Assembly: GCA_903895845.1 (NCBI GenBank)
Contig: CAITVK010000074.1
Location: forward strand, 16,560 to 80,559
Length of the DNA stretch: 64,000 nucleotides
From: an uncultured Chitinophagaceae bacterium
GTDB taxonomy: Bacteria > Bacteroidota > Bacteroidia > Chitinophagales > Chitinophagaceae
Reading direction: 5' to 3'
Each line of letters opens with the position of its first letter. Positions within the stretch are counted from its first letter, which is position 1. Below are positions 1-9,334 of this stretch, one piece after another. The translations under genes and the position numbers were made by a program. The notes under the pieces are model-generated. The model did not search any database and was not told the origin of the DNA. It was given only the letters and a program-made list of their open reading frames with translations.

Positions 1-204
1 CAACCTAATAAACTCAAAGCCATCAATTTGTCCCATCATTACATCGCTGAGAATTAAATCGGGCTTTGCTGTTTCTAGACTCGTAAGGGCATCAGTAGCA
101 TTGGTTGCCTGTAAAGTGTTAAAACCAAACAACTCCAAGATAGAGACAATGTTTTGTAACAACATGTGTTCATCTTCTACCACTAAAATTGTCTTCTTAT
201 CCAT
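1..204 (-). CDS. Response regulator receiver protein (partial, cut by window start)
   Basis: The first 68 residues of a CheY-like receiver domain are present; the rest lies left of base 1. The fold is visible as an acidic pocket (VVEDE, residues 8-12) and the phospho-acceptor Asp54 in the segment LILSDVMM. The start is the ATG at 204, only 6 bp after the stop of the histidine kinase gene, so the two are almost certainly co-transcribed and this protein is a likely phosphorylation target of that kinase. Whether an output domain follows cannot be seen. Confidence 0.9.
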   Translation of the reverse strand, partial: MDKKTILVVEDEHMLLQNIVSILELFGFNTLQATNATDALTSLETAKPDLILSDVMMGQIDGFEFIRL

Positions 205-210
205 TCTGTT

Positions 211-2097
211 TTAATAAGGAATCTTTATGGAGAAAATGGTACCAGCATCCAGCTTACTCTTAATGCGGATGGAGCCTTTGTGTTGGTCTACAAAATACTT
301 CACTACAACTAATCCGATACCTGTACCACTAATGCTGCCCACATTTCGTCCTCTTGCAAAAGAAGAGAATAGTTTTTCTATGTCATCGGGATGGATACCA
401 ATGCCACTATCAATTACAGAGAAAGTAATGTAACTATTGCTGTAACGCAGACGTAATGATGGCGCTTGTTTGTTTGGAGAATACTTGAATGAATTTTCAA
501 TCAGATTCTGAAGGATATGCCGAAGCATCTTCACATCAAAAGGAAATACTCTTTCCTTTCCTTTTACAACCAACTTAAGCGTACGATCATCCTTCCAAGG
601 AGCATATGATTTTTTTATAAGTTCATTTACAAAACTAATCAGCGAAATCTCTTCTGGATTAAACTCAATCTTTCCTGCTTCTATCTTACTAATCATCAAG
701 ATATCATTCATGAAGGTTGTCATCCTTTCTACTTCACTTAATATATGGTTTGTATAACTTTCTATGTCGGAACTTGGCTTTCCGCTGGCCAGCATTATCT
801 GAATAATTTCGGCACAAGAAGATATAATGGCTAAAGGGGTTCTCATTTCATGAGAAACCATATTTACGAAGGCTGATTTAAGCTCATTTAATTCTTTTTC
901 ACGCTTAACAACCTCCAATAAATTTTCTTCCAAAACAACTTCTCCCGTTATATCATTTAATACTGCCACTATTCCGCTTTGTTTATTTTCGTTATTTGAA
1001 ACACCCTTGCGAATATTGTATTTATACCAACTTTGGCCATTATCTTTACTAGGAAGTGTTATTCTTCCACCGGTATTATCCATCTCTTCTGATAAAACAG
1101 CAAACACATCCTTGTAGAAGTCTGGTTTTTGAAACGGTATATATTTAAAAATATTGCCTAACTCAATACCTTCTTCCAAAAAATGGCTTTTAAATGCGTC
1201 ATTTAAAAAGTTAACTTCTAAATTTTCGTTTGCAATAAATACAACATCATTAACAGAATTTAGTGCATGTACATACTGCTTGATCATTTCGCTTAACCGG
1301 CTTTCTGCTTCCTTCTCACCAGAGATATCTATGGAATAACCTACTATTTTAACCACTTTTCCATCCTCATCAACTAAAGGACAAAGTGTTGTTCTTTTAT
1401 AACATTCATTACCCAATAAATCATTTTCCTTTAACTCATAATGAGTTACTTCCACTTGCTCTGTTGCTTTATCGAAAGCGGCATCCTTTACATCGGAATT
1501 ATCATTGCTTATACTATAGTACCTATAGTAGTCAGCATCATTTTTTCCGATAATAAACCGCCTCTTTCTTTCATCAGGAAGTGCGTGTTTATTGACAAAT
1601 ATATATTGTTTCTGAGCATTGAGAATAAAAATGTCGATTGGAATGTTCTCCATAATCTCTTGATACATCACCTCCTCAAGCTGTTTTTGCTGATTCAATG
1701 CCAAATGTAACTGTTGTGGATCTTCTCTGTAAATCCATAGATGTCCAAGAACCTGACCATTTAAAATGATTGGGTTATAATCCCTATAAAATATTCTACC
1801 GTCTCTTAAACTCAACTGCTCCGATTTAACAGGCATCTTGTCTTCTATGAGTTCTTCAATTCGATAAATAAACCGAGAGGGATTTTTGAACTGAAAGCTA
1901 GCACCTATAACACCTTCTTCACAATTAGATCCAAGTACAGATTCTGGAGGAAGTTTGATTTTGAACAGATTGCAAAATCCTTCATTAACAAATTCTACAA
2001 CTCGATCCTTTGACTCGAGCAAGATGGCATCACTAAAGCTATTAAGTATTAGCTTAAGTTTTTCCTTTTCGATGTTGTAGAAATTTTCGTTATTCAT
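211..2097 (-). CDS. Multi-PAS sensor histidine kinase
   Basis: A 628-residue sensor kinase without obvious membrane segments, so probably cytosolic. Three PAS-like regions occupy roughly residues 10-125, 140-265 and 275-395. A HisKA dimerisation helix follows with the phospho-accepting His416 in VSHEMRTPL, then a HATPase_c domain with the N box (NLIENSFKYS), G1 box (DSGIGI) and G2 box (GTGIGL). It lies 14 bp downstream of a LuxR-type regulator gene and 6 bp upstream of a receiver-only gene, so a three-gene signalling operon is likely. The signal it senses is not evident. Domain calls are firm; PAS boundaries are approximate. Confidence 0.93.
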   Translation of the reverse strand: MNNENFYNIEKEKLKLILNSFSDAILLESKDRVVEFVNEGFCNLFKIKLPPESVLGSNCEEGVIGASFQFKNPSRFIYRIEELIEDKMPVKSEQLSLRDGRIFYRDYNPIILNGQVLGHLWIYREDPQQLHLALNQQKQLEEVMYQEIMENIPIDIFILNAQKQYIFVNKHALPDERKRRFIIGKNDADYYRYYSISNDNSDVKDAAFDKATEQVEVTHYELKENDLLGNECYKRTTLCPLVDEDGKVVKIVGYSIDISGEKEAESRLSEMIKQYVHALNSVNDVVFIANENLEVNFLNDAFKSHFLEEGIELGNIFKYIPFQKPDFYKDVFAVLSEEMDNTGGRITLPSKDNGQSWYKYNIRKGVSNNENKQSGIVAVLNDITGEVVLEENLLEVVKREKELNELKSAFVNMVSHEMRTPLAIISSCAEIIQIMLASGKPSSDIESYTNHILSEVERMTTFMNDILMISKIEAGKIEFNPEEISLISFVNELIKKSYAPWKDDRTLKLVVKGKERVFPFDVKMLRHILQNLIENSFKYSPNKQAPSLRLRYSNSYITFSVIDSGIGIHPDDIEKLFSSFARGRNVGSISGTGIGLVVVKYFVDQHKGSIRIKSKLDAGTIFSIKIPY

Positions 2098-2111
2098 AAT
2101 AGACCTTAGAT

Positions 2112-2741
2112 TTATTTTCTTAGCACTTTGGCTAGTAATTCTGACTTAGAACGTACCCCCAATTTTGTATAAACACTTTTTAAATGATCATTTACTGTTG
2201 TTGAAGAAATACCCAATGCGATTGATATTTCTTTATAAGTTAATCCCTTTAATAATTCATCTACCACTCCTTTCTCCCTTGTGGTAAGTCCGTAACTATT
2301 ATCATCAAACGATTCACGCGGTTTATGAATCTTGTTAAACAGCTTCATTGCTACCTCTGGCGTTATCAAAGCCCCTCCTTTTCTTATGATATCGATATTG
2401 TCTAGCAACTCTTTTATCTTGAAAGGCTTTAGTAAGTAACCATTTGCCCCCCGCTGTATGCAGTCGAAGATGATGTTCTCATCGTCATTACCAGTTATCA
2501 CTACAATATGAACATCATTCCAATGTTTTCGTATATAAGTAATACCTTCTAAACCAGAGATGCCAGGCAAACCCAAATCTATTAATATGATATAGGGTTC
2601 ATCTGTCTCGGCAATCTTTTCAAAAAAAACTTCCATACTGTTGTATGAGAAGATCAATAGAACATCGTTGACCATATTGATACACTCTTCAATATTGCGT
2701 CTTAGGAAGCGATCATCCTCGATAATTCCTAAAGTAATCAT
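2112..2741 (-). CDS. NarL/LuxR-family DNA-binding response regulator
   Basis: A 209-residue two-domain regulator. The N-terminal receiver has the acidic pair near residues 8-10 and phospho-acceptor Asp55 in ILIDLGLPG, with the conserved lysine in LLKPF. The C-terminal LuxR helix-turn-helix spans about residues 150-205 (LTTREKGVVDELLKGLTYKE and the recognition helix that follows). It is the first gene of the operon with the PAS kinase and the receiver-only protein, all on the minus strand. Its DNA targets are unknown. No clear promoter was found in the 272 bp upstream. Confidence 0.93.
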   Translation of the reverse strand: MITLGIIEDDRFLRRNIEECINMVNDVLLIFSYNSMEVFFEKIAETDEPYIILIDLGLPGISGLEGITYIRKHWNDVHIVVITGNDDENIIFDCIQRGANGYLLKPFKIKELLDNIDIIRKGGALITPEVAMKLFNKIHKPRESFDDNSYGLTTREKGVVDELLKGLTYKEISIALGISSTTVNDHLKSVYTKLGVRSKSELLAKVLRK

Positions 2742-2977
2742 ACCAATAAATTTAATAATTAAAGTAATACTTATGACCTCCCCTACTAAGTTTAGTCAAC
2801 AAGTTATTTTGCCGCTAAATGTACCTTAATTATTCGTACAAAGGTGAGGGCAATGCCTGTTGTGTAAAATCCCTTCAACAAGGGATGGAAAAGTGGTCTT
2901 ATTGGAATGGCTTGTTGAATATTGTGAGAATAACGGGTAATAATTAAAAATTAGATCAAATAAAGTTGCATAAATGC

Positions 2978-3006
2978 AAAAGAGACGAAATAAATCCGTC
3001 TCTTTT
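2978..3006 (-). terminator. Rho-independent terminator after carA
   Basis: A perfect 10-bp stem (AAAAGAGACG pairing with CGTCTCTTTT) with a 9-nt loop lies 8 bp beyond the carA stop codon and reads into T residues on the minus strand. It also separates carA from the two-component operon downstream. Confidence 0.8.
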
Positions 3007-3013
3007 AAATAAA

Positions 3014-4111
3014 TTAATTCTGCATCAACTTTAGAAAGTCATCAAACAAATAGCGACTATCATGAGGACCAGGTGTTGCTTCCGGATGATATTGTACACT
3101 AAACGCTGGTTTGTCCTTTAATCTGATTCCTTCAATGCTTTCATCATTCAGGTTAATATGCGTAACTTCTATATTTTCATTATTGAGTACCGCCTTTGCA
3201 TCTACACCAAAACCATGATTCTGAGTAGTAATCTCACAAATACCTGTCAATAAATTCTTTACAGGATGGTTTAGCCCTCTGTGACCATGATGCATTTTAT
3301 AAGTAGGAATACCATTAGCAAGTGCTAACAACTGATGCCCAAGACAAATACCAAACAACGGCTTGTTCTCTGAAAGGATTCCCTTTACAGTTTCTATGGC
3401 ATAAGGCATAGAAGCTGGATCACCTGGACCATTAGAGATAAAATAACCATTAGGATTAAATTCCTTCAATCTGGCTAGTGGGGTTTTTGCAGGATGTACT
3501 CTCACATGCACCCCTCTCTCCACTAGGCAGTTCAGAATGTTTTTCTTTACTCCAAAATCCAACACTGAAACTTTCAACTGAGATTTGGGATCTCCTAACT
3601 CATATTCCTTCTCAGTACTTACGGTACTTGCAAGCTCCAACCCATCCATATTAGGGCATTGTGACAATAAAGTCTTCAACTGATCTACATCCAATATCTC
3701 AGATGAAACAATGCAATTCATAGCGCCTTTTGCACGAATATGAGAAACCAAAGCTCTGGTATCTACATTATCTATTGCAGTGATATGATTTTTAAGTAAG
3801 AAATTATCTAACGAATCATCCGCTAGGAACCTGCTGAAGTTATTTTCCAGATTCCTTGAAATTAGCGCCTTAATTTTAATGCTATCACTCTCAACGTCAG
3901 TAATTTTCACGCCATAGTTTCCAATATGCACGTTGTTCATTATCAGGACTTGTCCAGTATAACTGGGATCAGTAAATACTTCCTGATATCCGGTCATACC
4001 CGTATTGAAACATATTTCACCTGCGGTTGTCCCTATTTTCCCAAAAGCTTTACCATAAAAAACATTACCATCTTCTAATAATAAAATTGCATCTCTTGAA
4101 GTTGTTGGCAT
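3014..4111 (-). CDS. carA: Carbamoyl-phosphate synthase small chain
   Basis: This 365-residue protein is the glutamine amidotransferase subunit of carbamoyl-phosphate synthase. It hydrolyses glutamine and channels ammonia to the large subunit for pyrimidine and arginine synthesis. The N-terminal CarA domain contains the typical LEDGNVFYGKAFG and NTGMTGYQEV segments. The C-terminal class I amidotransferase domain has the nucleophile elbow GICLGHQ and the catalytic His/Glu in YHPEATPGPHD. It sits downstream of rplQ on the same strand but is separated from it by a terminator hairpin, so it may have its own promoter. The large subunit carB is not in the window. Confidence 0.97.
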   Translation of the reverse strand: MPTTSRDAILLLEDGNVFYGKAFGKIGTTAGEICFNTGMTGYQEVFTDPSYTGQVLIMNNVHIGNYGVKITDVESDSIKIKALISRNLENNFSRFLADDSLDNFLLKNHITAIDNVDTRALVSHIRAKGAMNCIVSSEILDVDQLKTLLSQCPNMDGLELASTVSTEKEYELGDPKSQLKVSVLDFGVKKNILNCLVERGVHVRVHPAKTPLARLKEFNPNGYFISNGPGDPASMPYAIETVKGILSENKPLFGICLGHQLLALANGIPTYKMHHGHRGLNHPVKNLLTGICEITTQNHGFGVDAKAVLNNENIEVTHINLNDESIEGIRLKDKPAFSVQYHPEATPGPHDSRYLFDDFLKLMQN

Positions 4112-4150
4112 AATCTGTTGTTTATATTTATTAATATTAAAAGAATAGGT

Positions 4151-4182
4151 ATAAAAAAAGCAAAACCATTACGATTTTGCTT
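4151..4182 (-). terminator. Terminator after rplQ
   Basis: An 8-bp stem (AAGCAAAA pairing with TTTTGCTT) is followed on the minus strand by a run of seven T residues. It marks the likely end of the infA-rplQ transcription unit before carA. Confidence 0.75.
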
Positions 4183-4248
4183 CCTTAATTTCTAAAAGAT
4201 ATTTTCAATTAATTTATTTCTCAATATTGATTTATAAATTAAATCTTA

Positions 4249-4767
4249 TTATTCAGACTCTGTAGTTTCAACTTCTTCAGAAGTAGACGTTTCTTCAACA
4301 GCAGTGTCAGTGGTCTCAACCTTCTTGGCACGACCACGACGTGTTTTCTTAACAGCTTCTGTAGAACCAGACGCTTGCGTGTTGTTGTAAGTTTCATTGA
4401 AATCAACTAACTCAATCATCGCCTTCTCGGCATTGTCTCCGCTACGAATTCCTAGTTTAATGATACGAGTGTAACCACCTGGTCTAGAAACAATCCTAGG
4501 ACCAATTACTGTGAATAATTCTTTTACAGCTTCTTTGTTTTGAAGGTAAGAGAATACTATTCTATGCTCATGCATTGTAGATTCCTTAGTTTCAACATTT
4601 TTAGCCTTGGTAATAATTGGCTCTATGTGCGTGCGCAACGCTTTAGCCTTTGCCAATGTAGTAACAATTCTTTTATGCACAATCAATTGAGAAGATAGGT
4701 TACTTAAAAGCGCCTTTCTGTGGGCTTTCTTTATACCTAAATTATTAATTTTATCTCCGTGACGCAT
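4249..4767 (-). CDS. rplQ: 50S ribosomal protein L17
   Basis: The protein is 172 residues. The first ~120 are a typical bL17 domain (start MRHGDKINNLG; SRPGGYTRIIKLG). The last ~45 form an acidic, Thr/Glu-rich tail preceded by a basic KKTRRGRAKK patch, longer than the ~120 residues usual in Proteobacteria; such extended L17 tails are known in Bacteroidota. It is the final ribosomal gene of the alpha-operon-like cluster and follows rpoA by 72 bp. Confidence 0.97.
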   Translation of the reverse strand: MRHGDKINNLGIKKAHRKALLSNLSSQLIVHKRIVTTLAKAKALRTHIEPIITKAKNVETKESTMHEHRIVFSYLQNKEAVKELFTVIGPRIVSRPGGYTRIIKLGIRSGDNAEKAMIELVDFNETYNNTQASGSTEAVKKTRRGRAKKVETTDTAVEETSTSEEVETTESE

Positions 4768-4839
4768 GACTATTTATTTTATTTTTTTATCCTGTTAAGG
4801 ATGTAATTATGTTTTAACCAGACCTTCTTATTAACTAAG

Positions 4840-5838
4840 TTAGTCGATGTTGTCTAATCCCATTTTTTGTAGATCCATTCCGAAACTCAATCCTCTTTCG
4901 ATTAAGACTTGTTCAATTTCAGATAGAGATTTTTGACCGAAGTTTCTGAACTTCATCAAGTCTTCTTGTTCGTATTGTACTAATTCACTCAATGAGTTGA
5001 TTTTTGCTGCCTTCAAACAGTTAAATGCACGTACAGAAAGATCTAAATCTTCAAGTGGTGTTTTTAATACTTTTCTAAGTTGCAAAATTTGCTCATCAAC
5101 AACATCGTCTTTTTTCTCTTCCTTAGAATCGAACGTAATGTTCTCATCAGTGATGATCATCAAATGTTGAATCAAGATACGAGAAGCTTGCTTAACAGCA
5201 TCTTCGGGATGTATAGTACCATCGGTAGTTACATTAAGGATTAATTTTTCGTAATCCGTTCTTTGCTCAACACGATAGTTTTCTATTGAATACTTAACGT
5301 TCTTGATTGGCGTATGAATAGAATCGATAGCAATAAATCCGAAAGTAGTATCCTTAATCTTGTTTTCTTCGGCAGGTATGTAACCACGACCTTTGGAAAC
5401 AGTTAATTCGATATCGATTTTAGAAGCAGAATCCATCACACAGATAACAAGCTCAGGGTTCATTACCTTGAAGTGTTGTGAAGCTTCTCCGATAGCACCT
5501 GCTGTAAATTCAGTGCTGTTCTTTATTGAAAGGCTGATTTTCTCAGAATTAACATCAATATCATCAATAGCCTTGAACCTTACTTGTTTAAGATTTAAGA
5601 TTATTTCTGTAACATCCTCAGTGATTCCTTTTATAGTAGCGAACTCGTGATCAACACCTTCAATCTTGATTCCTGTAATAGCGTATCCTTCAAGGCTATT
5701 CAACAAAACTCTCCGTAAAGCATTTCCGATTGTTAAGCCATAACCAGGTTCCAAAGGACGAAACTCGAACTCTCCATCGAAGTCTGATACTTTCTGAAGA
5801 ACTATTTTGTCGGGTTTTTGAAAATTCAATATTGCCAT
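4840..5838 (-). CDS. rpoA: DNA-directed RNA polymerase alpha subunit
   Basis: At 332 residues this is of normal length. The N-terminal assembly domain shows EPGYGLTIGNALRRVLLNSL, and the C-terminal domain (from about residue 255) shows the helix-hairpin-helix region DLDLSVRAFNCLKAAKIN that contacts DNA and activators. It lies between rpsD and rplQ in the conserved order. Confidence 0.98.
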   Translation of the reverse strand: MAILNFQKPDKIVLQKVSDFDGEFEFRPLEPGYGLTIGNALRRVLLNSLEGYAITGIKIEGVDHEFATIKGITEDVTEIILNLKQVRFKAIDDIDVNSEKISLSIKNSTEFTAGAIGEASQHFKVMNPELVICVMDSASKIDIELTVSKGRGYIPAEENKIKDTTFGFIAIDSIHTPIKNVKYSIENYRVEQRTDYEKLILNVTTDGTIHPEDAVKQASRILIQHLMIITDENITFDSKEEKKDDVVDEQILQLRKVLKTPLEDLDLSVRAFNCLKAAKINSLSELVQYEQEDLMKFRNFGQKSLSEIEQVLIERGLSFGMDLQKMGLDNID

Positions 5839-5923
5839 AAGAAAATATTTTCTATTTATTTAGATAATTCTCTAAGATAAATTATGATTGAAATTAATTG
5901 TAAAAGCTTTCTTCTAGTATGTA

Positions 5924-6529
5924 TTACTTAGAGTACAACTCTACTATCAGTTGTTCCTTGATATTCTCAGGAACACTTTCCCTTTCAGGATAGGTTATGA
6001 AAACACCTTTTTGTTCTGCATCATTCCAATCAACCCAACTGAACTTAGGATTTTTACCTTTCTTTTTGGTAAGAATTGAATCATTAGCCAAACTCTTATT
6101 CTTGTATCCTATGATATCACCTGGTTTGCAGGAGTAAGAAGGAACGTTCATAACATCTCCGTTTACAGTGATGTGTTTGTGAGCAACCAACTGTCTAGCT
6201 TCTGGGCGACTTGCAGTCAATCCTAGTCTGTAAACAGTGTTGTCCAATCTTGCTTCCAATAACTTGATCAAATTTTCACCTTTAACGCCTTTCATTCTAG
6301 AGGCTTCTTCGAAGGTTTTGCGGAACTGACGCTCTAAAAGACCGTAAGTGTACTTTGCTTTTTGTTTTTCTCTAAGTTGTAATGCGTATTCACCTAAAGT
6401 CTTACGCTTACGAGTAGCTCCATGTTGACCAGGAGGGTTACTGTTTTTGGTTAACCATTTTCCATTTCCTAAAATAGGCTCACCGTAGATTCTGCATATT
6501 TTGGTTTTTGGTCCAATGTAACGTGCCAT
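5924..6529 (-). CDS. rpsD: 30S ribosomal protein S4
   Basis: This 201-residue primary 16S rRNA-binding protein begins MARYIGPKTKICRIYGE and carries an S4 RNA-binding domain around residues 93-155 (RLDNTVYRLGLTASRPEARQ). No CxxC zinc motif is visible near the N-terminus, so it is the zinc-free form. In other bacteria S4 can autoregulate its operon; no pseudoknot leader was identified here. Confidence 0.97.
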   Translation of the reverse strand: MARYIGPKTKICRIYGEPILGNGKWLTKNSNPPGQHGATRKRKTLGEYALQLREKQKAKYTYGLLERQFRKTFEEASRMKGVKGENLIKLLEARLDNTVYRLGLTASRPEARQLVAHKHITVNGDVMNVPSYSCKPGDIIGYKNKSLANDSILTKKKGKNPKFSWVDWNDAEQKGVFITYPERESVPENIKEQLIVELYSK

Positions 6530-6634
6530 AATTATAATTTATTGATTTTTTATTAAATGATAGACCGATTGTGAAAAAATCATAAAACTGAATCGACTAC
6601 CATAACCTATATTAAAGTCTGTATTAACCAGAAA

Positions 6635-7045
6635 TTATACTCTTCTTGCTTTTGGAGGTCTGCAACCATTGTGAGGCATTGGCGTTACGTCCTTAATAGT
6701 AGTAACATCGATTCCACTTTGTGCAATTGCTCTGATGGCACCTTCTCTTCCAGATCCAGGTCCTTTTACAAAAACATCTACTCTTTTCAATCCTGCATCA
6801 ACTGCAACTTTAGCTGCATCTGAAGCTGCCATTTGAGCGGCATAAGGTGTGTTCTTTTTTGAACCTCTGAAACCCATTTTACCAGCAGATGACCAAGAGA
6901 TAACTTGACCTTGTTTGTTGGTAAATGCAACTATAATGTTATTGAAAGTTGCACTGATTCTTACTTCACCAGCAGCTTCAACCTTAACGATTCTCTTTTT
7001 TGCTGCGACTTTAGCACTATTCTGTGCTTTTGACGGTTTAGCCAT
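6635..7045 (-). CDS. rpsK: 30S ribosomal protein S11
   Basis: The 136-residue S11 has a basic N-terminal extension followed by the family core ([33 protein letters not shown]) and the conserved C-terminus [17 protein letters not shown] (here [14 protein letters not shown]). It lies between rpsM and rpsD, with gaps of about 105-110 bp on each side, wider than in most r-protein operons. Confidence 0.97.
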   Translation of the reverse strand: MAKPSKAQNSAKVAAKKRIVKVEAAGEVRISATFNNIIVAFTNKQGQVISWSSAGKMGFRGSKKNTPYAAQMAASDAAKVAVDAGLKRVDVFVKGPGSGREGAIRAIAQSGIDVTTIKDVTPMPHNGCRPPKARRV

Positions 7046-7119
7046 AACTTACTTTTAGGTAATCTTTTAAAAAATTAGTCGCTCCTTTCTAAACTTAGAA
7101 GATCCGCTGACTATCGACT

Positions 7120-7144
7120 AAAGGCTGCCATTAAGCAGCCCTTT
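7120..7144 (-). terminator. Hairpin between rpsM and rpsK (possible attenuator)
   Basis: A strong stem (GGCTGC with GCAGCC, extended by AAA/TTT) with a 6-nt loop lies just after the rpsM stop codon. The T tail on the minus strand is short, so partial termination or an mRNA-stabilising role is as likely as full termination. Confidence 0.45.
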
Positions 7145-7153
7145 GTCTAATTA

Positions 7154-7534
7154 TTATTTCTTAGCTGCTTTCTTCTTACCAGCAACAGTCTTTCTCTTTC
7201 CTTTACGAGTACGGCTATTAGTTTTGGTACGTTGACCTCTAACAGGCAAGCCTTTTCTGTGACGCAAGCCACGATAACAAGCGATATCCAACAAACGTTT
7301 GATGTTCATTTGGGTTTCACTTCTTAAAGCACCTTCAACCTTGAATTCAGCATTGATCAAATTACGTATTGCAGTTTGTTCATCATCATTCCATTGGTTT
7401 ACTTTCTTATCTAAAGAAATACCTGCAGCAGTTAAGATTTGTTGTGCTCTACTACGACCAATACCGTAGATGTATGTAAGCCCAATTTCTCCTCTTTTAT
7501 TTTTTGGTAAGTCTATACCGGCAATACGAGCCAT
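7154..7534 (-). CDS. rpsM: 30S ribosomal protein S13
   Basis: The 126-residue S13 starts [20 protein letters not shown] and shows the tRNA-contacting basic tail [16 protein letters not shown]. Its length and order (rpmJ-rpsM-rpsK) are as expected. Confidence 0.97.
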   Translation of the reverse strand: MARIAGIDLPKNKRGEIGLTYIYGIGRSRAQQILTAAGISLDKKVNQWNDDEQTAIRNLINAEFKVEGALRSETQMNIKRLLDIACYRGLRHRKGLPVRGQRTKTNSRTRKGKRKTVAGKKKAAKK

Positions 7535-7579
7535 AAACTATTTATGTTTAAAATGAATGTTCTAAATTTTACAATCTAA

Positions 7580-7696
7580 TTAACCTTGACGTTGTTTGAA
7601 GCGAGGGTTCTTCTTGTTGATTACATAAAGTTTCCCTTTCCTCTTAACAATTTTGCAGTCTGCACTACGCTTTTTTATAGCTGCTCTAACTTTCAT
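7580..7696 (-). CDS. rpmJ: 50S ribosomal protein L36
   Basis: A 38-residue reading frame begins [20 protein letters not shown] and ends in NPRFKQRQG. This is the L36 pattern. The zinc ligands are incomplete: only one Cys (in SADCKIV) is visible where the classical form has CxxC plus Cys and His, so it looks like the zinc-independent form. It sits between infA and rpsM, 45 bp from rpsM. Confidence 0.95.
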   Translation of the reverse strand: MKVRAAIKKRSADCKIVKRKGKLYVINKKNPRFKQRQG

Positions 7697-7758
7697 TATT
7701 ATTTATTTATCTATCTTATTAATATTGACTTACTTTAAACTAAGTCAACTATAAATTT

Positions 7759-7977
7759 TTATTTGTACCTGAAGTTAATCCGACCTCTACTCAAATCATA
7801 AGGACTCATTTCCACACCCACTTTATCTCCTGGCAAAATCCTTATGTAGTGCATCCTCATTTTTCCGGAGATGGTAGCAAGAATCTCGTGACCATTCTCA
7901 AGCTTAACCCGAAACATTGCGTTGCTAAGTGCTTCTATTATCTGTCCGTCCTGTTTTATTAATTGCTGTTTAGACAT
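7759..7977 (-). CDS. infA: Translation initiation factor IF-1
   Basis: The protein is 72 residues, a single OB-fold protein occupying the ribosomal A site during initiation. It has the family features [37 protein letters not shown] and the terminal GRINFRYK. It is the first gene of the cluster here; the secY and map genes that often precede it in Bacteroidota are absent, replaced by the divergent ThuA-like gene. Confidence 0.97.
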   Translation of the reverse strand: MSKQQLIKQDGQIIEALSNAMFRVKLENGHEILATISGKMRMHYIRILPGDKVGVEMSPYDLSRGRINFRYK

Positions 7978-7993
7978 ACTTTTTTTCGGGCTG

Positions 7994-8027
7994 CAAAAAT
8001 AGGGGGTTTCTTTTGATATTATTGCAA
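7994..8027 (-). promoter_or_regulatory. Candidate promoter for infA cluster
   Basis: On the minus strand a -7 element TATTTTTG (7994-8001) fits the Bacteroidota consensus TAnnTTTG and lies 17 bp before the infA start. A TTG that could serve as the -33 element lies at 8025-8027, with a 23-bp spacer, slightly long. The predicted leader is only about 10 nt. Confidence 0.5.
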
Positions 8028-8228
8028 TGATTAAAAAAAAAGTTATAACTAATGAAAACCTTTTGTTATTATAGCCCTTTATTGGCGATTTTTAGTCAAG
8101 AATTGGCAGAATTAGCGGGCAAAATGTTTTTTTTTCTTAACACATAGGAACATAGATAGATAGACAACATAGATTTGGGCAATCTATTTTCAGATTAAAC
8201 TTTATTAGTGATCCTAAATCGTACCGGT

Positions 8229-8951
8229 ATGAAGAAAATATTAGTTCAACTATTACTATTGCTTACCCTTTTCACTTCTATTGAAGCAAAGTCCATCAAA
8301 TTGTTGGTCTATTCTAAAACTAATGGGTACAGACATAAGAGTATCCCGGCGGCGAAGGAGGCATTGACCATGCTTGCCAAGGACAATAACTGGGAAATTA
8401 CTTTTACGGAAGACTCTCTTTCATTTAATGATTATAAATCGTTGAAAAGGTATAATGCTATTGTCTTTGTGATGACTACGGGTAAAATATTTGACTCGAT
8501 TCAAGAGCAGTCCTTTGAGAAATATCTAGAAAAAGGAGGTGGACTTCTGACACTGCATACCGGAACGGACTGCGAGCAGCATTGGGACTGGTATATGAAA
8601 ACGATTGGTGCGCAGTTTAAGGGGCATCCAAAGCAACAGCAAGCTCGATTTGTGGTGGTGGATAGTACTCATCCCGCTACTAAGTTATTGCCAAAAGAAT
8701 GGATAGCCTTAGATGAGTTATACAACTTTGCGGCACCTGTTTCTGTGGATGAACATTCCTTGGTTGAGGTAGATGAAACTTCTTACACTGGCGGCACCAT
8801 GAATGGGAAGCATCCTTTGGTTTGGTGGCAGCAGGTGAACAGGGGGAGATTACTGCAATCAGCAATTGGGCATACCGATGACTTTTATAAAGACCCCAAG
8901 ATGTTACAGTTTATCAAGGGGGCGATATTGTGGGTGGCTAAAAAAGGGTAA
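8229..8951 (+). CDS. ThuA-like domain secreted protein
   Basis: The frame can open at a GTG at 8208, but the ATG at 8229 begins a normal signal peptide (MKKILVQLLLLLTLFTSIEA), so I use it; the product is 240 residues. The mature part is a ThuA-like class I amidotransferase-type fold: VYSKTNGYRHKSIPAAKEAL near the start, GGGLLTLHTGTDCEQHW in the middle, HPLVWWQQVNRGRLL and the terminal GHTDDFYKDPKMLQFIKGA segment. ThuA-like proteins are common in Bacteroidota carbohydrate loci, but the reaction is not established. It is divergent from infA and precedes a 21-bp repeat array. Confidence 0.85.
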   Translation: MKKILVQLLLLLTLFTSIEAKSIKLLVYSKTNGYRHKSIPAAKEALTMLAKDNNWEITFTEDSLSFNDYKSLKRYNAIVFVMTTGKIFDSIQEQSFEKYLEKGGGLLTLHTGTDCEQHWDWYMKTIGAQFKGHPKQQQARFVVVDSTHPATKLLPKEWIALDELYNFAAPVSVDEHSLVEVDETSYTGGTMNGKHPLVWWQQVNRGRLLQSAIGHTDDFYKDPKMLQFIKGAILWVAKKG

Positions 8952-9007
8952 AGCCCCCTAGAAAAGAGTCCAATGGAAGCAACCAATTAAACATTCGTAT
9001 CAAAAAA

Positions 9008-9175
9008 GCTCGGATTGACATCAACCTAGTTCGGATTGGCATCGATCAAGCTCGGATTGGCATCAACCAAGCTCGGATTGGCATCGACCTAGTTCGGATT
9101 GGCATCGACCGAGCTCGGATTGGCATCGACCTAGTTCGGAATGGCATCAACCAAGTGCGGATTGGCATCGACCAA
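9008..9175. repeat. Tandem array A: 8 x 21 bp
   Basis: Eight contiguous 21-bp units of the form G(C/T)TCGGATTGGCATCGACC(T/A)A fill half of the 383-bp gap between the ThuA-like gene and the next gene. Substitutions alternate (TCGACCTA or TCAACCAA), with no indels. One forward frame is open through the array and would give a seven-residue repeat (RIGIDxV/A), but no ATG opens it. The remaining gap, 9176-9334, shows only a TATTTTTG element at 9276-9283, a possible weak promoter for the next gene. Confidence 0.9.
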
Positions 9176-9334
9176 GCAAACAATGGTAGTAGAAGTTCAA
9201 TCAATGCCATTGAATTCTAAATCAGATTTTGCCTGACTTTGATAACTAATACGGTATCGTGCAAGTTGATTACCCTATTTTTGGAATTGGTTACTTGATT
9301 CGAAATAAATCTGAAACAAATCAATTAAGATATT

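Noticed and set aside
8131..8180. AACATAGATAGATAGACAACATAGA tract (shortened: ATAGATAGATAGACA) before the ThuA-like gene
   Set aside because: Only a few degenerate tetranucleotide repeats, too short to call a repeat locus.
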